Under the pieces are notes generated by a model. It was not told where the DNA came from, did no database searches, and saw nothing but the letters and a program-made list of their open reading frames with translations. Positions 16,263 to 24,100 of a DNA stretch of 44,898 nucleotides are shown one piece after another. This DNA is from a virus, in IMG/VR virus record IMGVR_UViG_3300008267_000095, positions 1 through 44,898 of that record; one strand, given 5' to 3'. A program made the position numbers and the translations under genes. Numbering within the stretch: position 1 is the stretch's first letter; every line of letters begins with the position of its first letter.

Positions 16263-17234
16263 ATGAGTCTTACATCCACTCGCTCCTCTTTCAAGCCGTT
16301 TAACTATCCTTGGGCATATGATGCATGGCTGAAGCATGAACAATCTCATTGGCTGCATACAGAAGTGCCTATGGCAGAAGATGTTAAGAATTGGAAAGGG
16401 AAACTAACCAATGAAGAGAAGCAATTCCTCACGAACATATTCAGGTTTTTTACTCAAGGCGATATTGATGTGGCTGGTGGTTATGTCAATAACTATCTAC
16501 CACATTTTCCACAACCTGAAGTGAGAATGATGTTGATGGGATTTGCAGCACGTGAAGCATTGCACATCGCTGCCTACTCTCACCTGATTGAAACACTGGG
16601 AATGCCTGAAGCTACATACAATGAGTTTCTAGCTTATAAAGAGATGCGGGATAAGCATGACTACTTGACAACCATTAGTGTAGGTGATACAATTGAAGAT
16701 ACGGCAAAGCATATAGCTGCCTTCTCTGCCTTCACTGAGGGTATGCAGTTGTTCAGTAGCTTCATTATGTTGCTTAACTTTCCTAGGCATGGATTGATGA
16801 AAGGTATGGGACAGATTGTTACTTGGTCGATTGTGGATGAGACACAGCATGCTGAGAACATGATTAAGTTGTTCCGTGAATACATCAAAGAGAATAGCAG
16901 TGTTTGGAACGATGCTCTTAAGAGCAGCATTTACAGTATTGCTGAGAAGATGGTGGAGTTGGAAGATGCATTCATTGACCTAGCATTTGCTAATGGGCCA
17001 ATGAAAGATTTGGAAGCAGATGATGTTAAGAAATACATTCGCTACATTGCAGATAGGCGGCTTATCTCCTTGGGTATGAAGGGAATATTCAAGGTGAAAC
17101 GCAATCCTCTGCCTTGGGTGGAAGAGATGATTAATGCTCCTGTGCATGGTAATTTCTTTGAGAACAGTGTTACAGACTATGCTAAAGGTGCATTGAAAGG
17201 TAGTTGGGAAGAGATTTGGGGAAGTGCAGCTTGA
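16263..17234 (+). CDS. nrdB: Class I ribonucleotide reductase, small subunit
   Basis: The 323-residue beta subunit carries the di-iron centre. Likely ligands are Asp67 or Asp69, Glu98, His101 (REALHIAAY), Glu159, Glu193 and His196 (VDETQHAE), with Tyr105 in the radical position as in class Ia enzymes. The C-terminal tail that docks into NrdA ends in EEIWGSAA. A palindrome copy (16914-16925) appears in its doubly changed but still symmetric form GCTCTTAAGAGC. Co-transcribed with nrdA. Confidence 0.95.
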   Translation: MSLTSTRSSFKPFNYPWAYDAWLKHEQSHWLHTEVPMAEDVKNWKGKLTNEEKQFLTNIFRFFTQGDIDVAGGYVNNYLPHFPQPEVRMMLMGFAAREALHIAAYSHLIETLGMPEATYNEFLAYKEMRDKHDYLTTISVGDTIEDTAKHIAAFSAFTEGMQLFSSFIMLLNFPRHGLMKGMGQIVTWSIVDETQHAENMIKLFREYIKENSSVWNDALKSSIYSIAEKMVELEDAFIDLAFANGPMKDLEADDVKKYIRYIADRRLISLGMKGIFKVKRNPLPWVEEMINAPVHGNFFENSVTDYAKGALKGSWEEIWGSAA

Positions 17235-17258
17235 AATGGGGCTGATCGGCCCTAATAT

Positions 17259-17332
17259 GCTCCATTAGTTAAATGGTATAACACTTGATTTGTAATCATG
17301 GATTGGCAGTTCGATTCTGTCATGGAGCACCA
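17259..17332 (+). tRNA. tRNA-Thr (anticodon TGT)
   Basis: A 74-base cloverleaf with a 7-bp acceptor stem (17259-17265 with 17322-17328), D arm GTTA/TAAC, anticodon loop TTTGTAA with anticodon TGT at 17291-17293, T arm GGCAG/CTGTC with TTCGATT loop, discriminator A and an encoded CCA (17330-17332). The anticodon stem has one T-T mismatch (17285 against 17299). It reads ACA codons and to some extent other ACN codons. It lies in the early operon between nrdB and the MazG-like gene and is likely cut out of that transcript. It is the only tRNA found. Confidence 0.88.
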
Positions 17333-17344
17333 TAAGGAGGTAGT

Positions 17345-17635
17345 ATGTTTAGTGAGATACGTAACTGGGCACTAGATAGGAATTTGGTAACAGGTAGCAC
17401 TCCATCAGTGCAGCTTAACAAGCTGATGGAAGAGGTAGGTGAGTTGGCAAGTGGTATTAATAAGCGTAACACTGAAGTGGTATTAGATAGTATTGGAGAC
17501 ACCATTGTGGTACTTACCATTATGGCTGCACAATATGGAATAGAAGTTGAGAAGTGTATAGAGATGGCCTATGACACTATCAAAGATAGGAAAGGTCGTA
17601 TGGTAGGTGGTATGTTTATTAAAGAAGGAGATTGA
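17345..17635 (+). CDS. MazG-like nucleotide pyrophosphohydrolase
   Basis: A 96-residue single-domain protein with the MazG helical metal-binding pattern: EEVGELASG (about 25-33), SIGDTIVVL (about 50-58) and a C-terminal DTIKDRKGRMVGG (about 78-90). MazG-type enzymes hydrolyse nucleoside triphosphates, or ppGpp in proposals for marine phages, and help nucleotide recycling. It follows the tRNA and has the ribosome site AAGGAGGTAGT. Its place next to the reductase genes supports a nucleotide role. Confidence 0.88.
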   Translation: MFSEIRNWALDRNLVTGSTPSVQLNKLMEEVGELASGINKRNTEVVLDSIGDTIVVLTIMAAQYGIEVEKCIEMAYDTIKDRKGRMVGGMFIKEGD

Positions 17636-17636
17636 T

Positions 17637-17882
17637 ATGGAAAAATTGAGTATTTGGTTTACTAGTGAAAATGATGATGGTAGCAGTAGTGTGCAAGGCA
17701 CTGATGTTACTGATACCTATTTTGTATGGACTGATGTAACAGAAGTTTTCCTGCGAACATTGATGGCTCAAGGGTATGTCATTAGCAAGAAGATGTTTCT
17801 TAAATGCGTTGAAGAACAAGATGCAATCTTCAATTGGCCTGATGAAGAAGATGAAGAGGAGGAGGAAGAGAATGCACATTGA
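17637..17882 (+). CDS. Hypothetical acidic protein (81 aa)
   Basis: Start at ATG 17637 behind GAAGGAG. The protein ends in a run of Asp and Glu (about residues 65-78), which may bind a basic partner or mimic nucleic acid charge. The DNA for the run is a purine tract that doubles as the ribosome site of the next gene. No family recognised. Confidence 0.65.
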   Translation: MEKLSIWFTSENDDGSSSVQGTDVTDTYFVWTDVTEVFLRTLMAQGYVISKKMFLKCVEEQDAIFNWPDEEDEEEEEENAH

Positions 17883-18039
17883 ATTGAAAGAAGAACATGA
17901 AGATGGTAGTGGCACTTTCTCTCTAGACTTAAATCAAAAAGAGATTGAGCAGTTGGTGGGTTACGCAGTGAACGAATTATTGCGTAAACTTGTAGATGAG
18001 ATGGCAAAGAATGGGACACTACCCTTTGAACAGTCCTGA
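17872..18039 (+). CDS. Small hypothetical protein (55 aa)
   Basis: Start placed at ATG 17872 after GGAGGAAGAG, overlapping the previous gene by 11 bases. A longer frame from 17776 lies wholly in that gene and is rejected. The product is helical and acidic at the N-terminus, with 'LNQKEIEQLVGYAVNELLRKLVDEM' as one amphipathic helix. Function unknown. Confidence 0.6.
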   Translation: MHIELKEEHEDGSGTFSLDLNQKEIEQLVGYAVNELLRKLVDEMAKNGTLPFEQS

Positions 18040-18229
18040 CAGTAATGTAGAAGCAATACGAGAGTCGTTGTTGCAACGTAGTGTACGTGGACTAGAGAAG
18101 TATGGTGTTACAACAAATCGAACAGACTTGAGTGTGTTACAGTGGCTCACTCATCTGCAAGAGGAGTTGTTAGATGCAGCAGTGTACATTGAAAAACTTA
18201 AAGGAGAAACAAATGGCTTACACAATTAA
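18011..18229 (+). CDS. Small conserved phage protein (about 72 aa)
   Basis: The start is uncertain among ATG 17996, ATG 18011 and TTG 18026; all overlap the previous gene and none has a strong ribosome site. The core 'RSVRGLEKYGVTTNRTDLS' plus 'WLTHLQEELLDAAVYIEKL' resembles a short family common in phages that pairs a KYG(T/V)T motif with a MazG-like EE helix. It could be a minimal nucleotide-binding or pyrophosphohydrolase-related fold, which is inference. Confidence 0.65.
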   Translation: MGHYPLNSPDSNVEAIRESLLQRSVRGLEKYGVTTNRTDLSVLQWLTHLQEELLDAAVYIEKLKGETNGLHN

Positions 18230-18419
18230 ACGAGTTGGTGGCATTCCGAAAGTTCTTAAGAGCATGAAGTTTAAGACGTATGATGAGGCTCGTCGGGCTA
18301 TCCGTAAGTGGATCAATGCCCGAATTGCCCAAGGTAAGATGATGAAGGTTGATGCGACTGAATATCTCAATCGCACCATTAACATTGGTAACTACGGCTT
18401 CAGTGTCACTAAGGGCTAA
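18213..18419 (+). CDS. Last early-arm gene, hypothetical (68 aa)
   Basis: Start at ATG 18213, seven bases after AAGGAG. The product is basic, with a helix 'YDEARRAIRKWINARIAQG', and ends with beta-like residues. No family recognised. Its 3' end overlaps the end of the opposing minus-strand gene by 11 bases, marking the meeting point of the two arms. A palindrome copy (18252-18263) lies near its start. Confidence 0.65.
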   Translation: MAYTIKRVGGIPKVLKSMKFKTYDEARRAIRKWINARIAQGKMMKVDATEYLNRTINIGNYGFSVTKG

Positions 18420-19002
18420 CACCTAGTCTGAAAGAGGCAGTTGGTTGGGGAGGAGGAGTGGCTTGTTGAGCACTCCTCTTTTCCATGTAATCTCGTATAC
18501 GTTGTAGGTAGGGTGCAGTTTCTTTCTGAGATGGTAGTGGTTGTCCATCCATAGCTGCTTTCCCATTAGCCCTTCCACCATTGTAGTGAGCAATAGCTGC
18601 CATAGCATTGTTCTTATACATCCCTAGCAAGTCTTTGAACATACGCCCTGCAGCATCAATAGATGCCATAGGATCGTTAACATCATGTTCATAACTCTTT
18701 CTAGTCTTATCTATAAACTGCATCACTCCCTTTGCTCCGGCAGTGGACACTTGCCCAGTGTTGCTACGTTCACCGGCATTCTTAACAGCCACTATCAAAT
18801 CTTTAGGTAGGCCATATCTCTCTTCTACAGCATTAGCAAAAGAGTCTAGTCTAGGATCGTTATATTTAATCTTAGACAATTCTTCTTGTGGCAAACCATT
18901 TAACTCTTTCCAGTCAGCCATATTATTGTTGCCTCCACCAAGGGGTAGTGCTACTAGTAGTGCTAACCACACTAGGGGTAGTAGGTGTTTGTGTAGGTGC
19001 AT
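18409..19002 (-). CDS. Lytic transglycosylase, two possible starts
   Basis: The SLT domain cleaves peptidoglycan to let DNA cross the cell wall. Counting from ATG 18921 (170 aa), the catalytic Glu51 is in NAGERSNTG, then VSTAGAKGVMQFI (58-70) and IAHYNGG complete the goose-type lysozyme pattern. Two starts are possible. ATG 18921 comes one base after the upstream stop, with GGAGG ten bases ahead. ATG 19002 has GGAGG at ideal spacing and adds 27 residues, 'HLLPLVWLALLVALPLGGG', that look like a signal peptide but overlap the upstream gene in another frame. T7 carries this activity at the start of gp16; here it is a separate gene at the end of the internal protein block. Confidence 0.85.
   Translation of the reverse strand: MHLHKHLLPLVWLALLVALPLGGGNNNMADWKELNGLPQEELSKIKYNDPRLDSFANAVEERYGLPKDLIVAVKNAGERSNTGQVSTAGAKGVMQFIDKTRKSYEHDVNDPMASIDAAGRMFKDLLGMYKNNAMAAIAHYNGGRANGKAAMDGQPLPSQKETAPYLQRIRDYMEKRSAQQATPPPQPTASFRLGVSP
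18453..18482 (+). terminator. Rho-independent terminator of the early arm
   Basis: On the plus strand GAGGAGTG-GCT (18453-18463) pairs with AGC-ACTCCTC (18469-18478) over about 10 bp with one bulged G, closes a TGTTG loop and is followed by TTTT. It starts 33 bases past the last early stop codon and lies wholly inside the 3' coding end of the opposing lytic transglycosylase gene. On the minus strand no T-run follows, so it should stop only rightward transcription. Confidence 0.72.
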
Positions 19003-21199
19003 TAGTACCTCCAGTACGTGCAGCGTTTATTTCTCTAGCGGCTGCTGCCCGTCTAGCCATTTCAGCTTCACTCCCTGCAGGGATAGCAGGGCCACCTTGA
19101 GTGGCTAAAGGATTACGTGGTGCTAGACTATATGGCTCACCACCTTGGCGTATAACTCCTTCACGTACATTAGTTGCTCCCGGCTGTATTGGTGCTACCG
19201 GAAGTTGTGTAGGTGTCCCCACTTCCAATTGACGAGTGGGTGCTTGTGATATAACAGTGTTAGCAATGTCTGTCCTTTTCAATAATGCGTTCTGCATACT
19301 GATAAGAGAGTTGACAGTGTTCAATGTCTTGTTCATATTAATCACTGCTATAGGGTCTGCACCAGCAGGAGGAGTGACAACAATAGCACCGTTCTGCACA
19401 GTCATTGGCAATCCTTCTTGAATGTTATTCATGCTGTTCTTAAGAACAGTCATATAACTATTCGGATCATTACCATTCAACCATGTAGCAATGCGCCCTG
19501 AAGTATCTTTAACAAACATCTCTTTTGCTTTAGCATCAGCAGTGGGAAACATCCCTTCCCATGAACCAGTTGTTACAGCCCTTTGCAATGCACCAAAATT
19601 TGGCCCTTCAGGTACAAAGTTTCTACCTAGAATAATGATGTTGGTAATATCTGCAGCAGTTTGTGTATTGCCACGTGTGAGTGCAGCAGCACCCTGTCCC
19701 ATACTAAGTTGAGTGATTGCAGCAATCTGACGTTTACCCTCTTCAGTGGTCTTAGCCGCCTCATATGCAGCCCTATGTTCCAAAGTAGCATTTGGATTGA
19801 ACATACCGTCAGCAATCATAGAGTGCCTACGAATATCTTCTGAGAAGTTGCCTTGCCGTGTCTTAAATTCATTGACAAATGCCAACACTGCACTATTACC
19901 GGGATAGAGGCGTAACAATTCTTCCTGAGTAGCAGGGTCTTTAGCCATGTTAATTAGGTTGTCGCCCCAAGTTGTTCTTAGGGACATGTCACGTACTTGT
20001 TGAGATACAAGGAGTGTTTGAGCATTGACGTTACGTGCTGTTGCATCCATCTTTAATGTATTCAGCATGTCATCAAAACTAGCAGTTGTAGGAGTGTTAG
20101 CAATCTCCTTATTTAGTTTCTCAATAGTAGCTGCAACAATAGTAGAGTCTAGACTAGGATTAGCACGAAGCCTATCTGTAAGCATCACCCTAGCACCTTC
20201 AAGAGCATTGCGTTCAGCTTGCTTAGATTGTGTATAGGCATTAGTGATGAGTGCTCTATGGGCTTCTGTAAGTTGCGGAAGAGGCTTACTTAGATCAAGT
20301 CCTTGAGCAAGTAGTGATTGTTGTATACGTGTGTTTGCTTCCACACGTGCAGCTTGAGCACCGACATAAGCATTGCTAAAGAATTGATTCATATCACCAG
20401 TAGTCATAGCTTTATTAGTCTGTTCAATAAGAGCATTAGATTGAACAGCAGTAGCCATACGAACACCAGTGTCTGTACGCTGTACTAGATGCTGAAAGAT
20501 TTCTGCACTACTCTTCATGCCAAAATTATTACCTATACCACTATCAAATATTTTCTTAGCATCACCTTCAAGAAGGCGCATCATTACCTTCTGACCTTCA
20601 TCCTCTTTAGCTTTAGCAGTGAGTGCAGTTTCTACTGGACGAACATCCCAATCACCACGACCAGTGTGTGAGTTGTACACCTTACGAATACGTTCTGCCA
20701 GCATTGGATTTTCAGCAATGAGGCGTTTCATATCAGAGGCAAGTAGAGTTTGTGCCTGAGATTGAGAGAGCATATTCTGTTGCACATTAGCTTGTATATT
20801 TTGTGCTTTAGCTACATACTGATTAAACGATTCGTTTGTAAGCTCTCCCATATCTTGAAACTGAGTTTGCAATTGATCTGTTGCCTCCCTACCAAGTCTA
20901 GGAGCAGCAGCAGCAGTCTCACCAACAAAACCAAATTCAGGAGTGTTTAGTTTATTAACAACATCTTGAACAGCAGTACGAGCTTCTTGCTCCACTTTCA
21001 TAGTGTAGCCAGTCTCTGCAAGTTTAGCTAATGCTCCAACAGCCTCTCCTCGCTTTGCAGCAGCAATTTCAATACCTTTTGCCCTAGCATCCAATCCCCT
21101 AGCTTCAGCAGCATATGCCGCTTCCAATACAGCAGGGTTAGGAGCAGCAGGAGCATTCATCTGCCCAAGGTCTGCTGTAAATCCCGGTAGTTTTGCCAT
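18923..21199 (-). CDS. Large internal virion protein (758 aa)
   Basis: Ala/Gln-rich, largely helical protein with long coiled-coil-like stretches (about residues 20-170) and a Pro/Thr/Ser-rich tail after about residue 655. By size and place it corresponds to T7 gp15, one of the ejected core proteins that form the DNA conduit. No enzymatic motif is seen. It overlaps the upstream 1987-residue gene by TAATG. An exact palindrome copy (19436-19447) encodes Val-Leu-Lys-Asn on this strand as well. Confidence 0.7.
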   Translation of the reverse strand: MAKLPGFTADLGQMNAPAAPNPAVLEAAYAAEARGLDARAKGIEIAAAKRGEAVGALAKLAETGYTMKVEQEARTAVQDVVNKLNTPEFGFVGETAAAAPRLGREATDQLQTQFQDMGELTNESFNQYVAKAQNIQANVQQNMLSQSQAQTLLASDMKRLIAENPMLAERIRKVYNSHTGRGDWDVRPVETALTAKAKEDEGQKVMMRLLEGDAKKIFDSGIGNNFGMKSSAEIFQHLVQRTDTGVRMATAVQSNALIEQTNKAMTTGDMNQFFSNAYVGAQAARVEANTRIQQSLLAQGLDLSKPLPQLTEAHRALITNAYTQSKQAERNALEGARVMLTDRLRANPSLDSTIVAATIEKLNKEIANTPTTASFDDMLNTLKMDATARNVNAQTLLVSQQVRDMSLRTTWGDNLINMAKDPATQEELLRLYPGNSAVLAFVNEFKTRQGNFSEDIRRHSMIADGMFNPNATLEHRAAYEAAKTTEEGKRQIAAITQLSMGQGAAALTRGNTQTAADITNIIILGRNFVPEGPNFGALQRAVTTGSWEGMFPTADAKAKEMFVKDTSGRIATWLNGNDPNSYMTVLKNSMNNIQEGLPMTVQNGAIVVTPPAGADPIAVINMNKTLNTVNSLISMQNALLKRTDIANTVISQAPTRQLEVGTPTQLPVAPIQPGATNVREGVIRQGGEPYSLAPRNPLATQGGPAIPAGSEAEMARRAAAAREINAARTGGTNAPTQTPTTPSVVSTTSSTTPWWRQQ

Positions 21200-24100
21200 T
21201 ACTTGTTTTCCTTTCCTTGAACATCCACAATAGCACCGCTACGTGTTGTTATAACATCTTTCAATACCCAGTTGCCACGCAAATATTCTGCTCTCATTTT
21301 AGTTTCAGCATCTCCAAATGGAGCAACAGCAGCAACACCTTTAGGTTTCTTTACAAGACTCCAGAAATAATCTCTTTCACCAGACGGTAGTGGAGAATGC
21401 AATGTAGTCATATAGTTTGTCAATGTTTTATAGCGTTCGCTATTACCATTAGCTGTAAGCTCTTTCAAAGACACCTCTTGCAAATCAATGTAGGTTTTAG
21501 CAAACTCTTGAACAGCCTTACGACGTTCAGCAAGATTGAGTTTAAGTTGCCAATAGTCTTGTTCTGAACTGCTACCAATACCGAATGCTTGTGCAATGAT
21601 TTCAGGATTGGTAAGTTTAACAATTGGCAATTGTTCTTTATTAGGTAGACTACCCTCATGTAGTTGAGCATAATAGGCTTTAGATACATTCCTCCAGCTA
21701 CTAAACACTTCTTTACCAACAGTGTTAAGTGCTTCAGCAAATGCTGTAGTAGATAGGTCTTTACGTACAATGGGCTGTATCAATGCTTCCATTGCGCCAA
21801 GACGAGAGGCACTACCGTAAGATGGCCCTAATGCCACTTCCCAAAAACTGCTATCACCAGCCATAATAGTACGTGCTAACTTATCATAATATTCAAACGT
21901 GCCCAACCTACTACCCACACCTAGTTTTAAATCTTGACCAGTGGATAGTTGGCTTACTTCATTGATAAGGCCAGCAATCATACCTTGACTGAACACCAAC
22001 TTCTCATCATCAGTTGATTTCCTACCTACAATGTTTTCATACCCACCGACCACTTCATCAGCAAGAGACATGAGGCCGTTACCTGCCATACCATATGCAG
22101 CAATGTGGAATGCAAGGATGGAAGAGGTTTCTCCCATAGTGAAGCCGCGATAGGGTTTACCAGTAGCCCATGCAGTTGCACTACCGATCATGTTTGCTGC
22201 AAGTTTCAAGTTATATTGCAAGAATTGACCGGGAATAGATAGTACACCACGTTGATAGAATGCTTGGTTAGCACGTGTCATGTTCTGTGTCAAATCATCT
22301 TGCCTACTGATGATGTTCTTAAGAGCATCGTTTGTAGTCCATGCAGCACCGGGATTCTTAGCCATCCATTCACGCCTAGCAACATCAAACGATACAAGTC
22401 GTGCAAACTCTTCACCACGGTTGAAGAAGAAAGCACTCTTCTCACCAAGTTTAGCAGCAGTGCCCGTGAAGATGTTATAGCGACCAGTCTCTGCACTGTG
22501 CATAGACGTGGATACAATGTTGTCTATCAAACCACTTTTACGAATACTACGAACAGTGTCTACAAACTCTTGAGTGTTAGACATACCTAGCATAGCCACA
22601 TTCTGCAATGTTGCCACTTTAGACCATACAGCAGGGTTGTCACTCATCAATGCAATGCGTAGTAATGGTGCAGTGTATGCTGCCTTAAGTCCATGAACAG
22701 GAGAGACAGCAATAGCGTTAATAGCACCAGCACCTTGCACTATAAGTTGTGCAGGGTTAAATGCTGCAAGCATTGTAAAGAAGTTGAAGCTACGAGCAAA
22801 CTGTAGTGGGTCAGCGTTCCTAAGAGCATGCCCTGCAGTGACAAGGGGCTTACCAATAGGTAGGCCAGCTATCTTAGAATCCTCACTGAATGCGTTAGTA
22901 AAGCGCACCAATGCACCCTCAATGAGTTTCTCATCAAGAGTTTTAACACCTAGCTGTGCCAAGATGTATTTGCGTTGGCTCTCTGCAAACTTAGAAACAT
23001 TCTCACCACCAATGTATGTAGACAATTGGATGGATGGATCAGAGATTATGGCTAGAGGAGACTTGCCACTAGTACGTAATGTCTCAGGGATGTATTGACT
23101 GAAACTATTCCACCATGTTTGTACCCACTTATCCCGCCATTCATCAATGTTACGATGACGAGCAACATTACTTATCTCAGATTGAATGGCTTTGATAGGA
23201 TCAAGAATATTATCTTTATTGCTATCAATAGAGAGAAGGCGCATACCCCTGCCATCATTCTTAGCCAAATCATCATCCCATTGTGCTTTAGCTAGAGTGT
23301 CAATGTACGCATCATTAGTTCGGTCATAGTGAGTGTTAAAGCTAGTGTAACTATCCCACTCACCTTTGTTAATAGCAGCAAGAACAGCATTGGAATCTTC
23401 CAAACGTCCTAACTTGCTTTCAATGAATGCAGCCGTAACACTACCGGGATTGGTACGATGGGCATTCAATACAGCTTCCATACCAGCTTTCCACTTGCCC
23501 ATATCTTTACCACTATTGCTAGTACGCAAATGTAGCGTATCTGTAATAGTCTCGCCATTCACCATACGTTGAATGTTCACACTACCAAAATAGTCTTGTG
23601 TGTAATAGTGACGGAAACTCCCTTTCCTATTAGGAATAGGATTGTACAAATTACCAAATGTAACATTAGTACCATCTGAAACAAACCGAGTGTGCTCTCC
23701 TTTACCAGTGATGGCAACAGGATTGGCTGTCTCAACAATACGCATACCAATGTGTTTTGTAACATCAATAGTTTCCATCTTACCAGTGACGAGGTTGAAT
23801 GCTCTCAATCCTTCATACTCAGCAGTGTTCACTACACGTGCAGGAGCAGTGTGTGTTGCAGCACCATCATTAATAAATCCTTGGGTGAAACCACGACGAG
23901 TGAGGTTTTCTTTAATGGTTTGATTCTTAATAGCCAAATCCAAATTGCTCACTGTACGATAGGTGTAATAGGCCATCTTCTCACGGTCAGTGGTAAGGCC
24001 ACGTGCATTCAGTTCAATGTCATTAAACTCTTTACTAAGAGTGTCGCCCTCTTCTAACACACTAACCACACGCTTGTTCTCTTTGCGAGTCAACCCTTTA

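Noticed and set aside
17231-17258. Possible promoter TTGAAA - 16 bp - TAATAT before the tRNA
   Set aside because: The -10 box would abut the first tRNA base, leaving no room for a start site; partial overlap with the end of nrdB.
17860-17872. GA-rich tract as a regulatory or unstable repeat
   Set aside because: It is explained by the Glu/Asp-rich tail of one gene and the ribosome site of the next.
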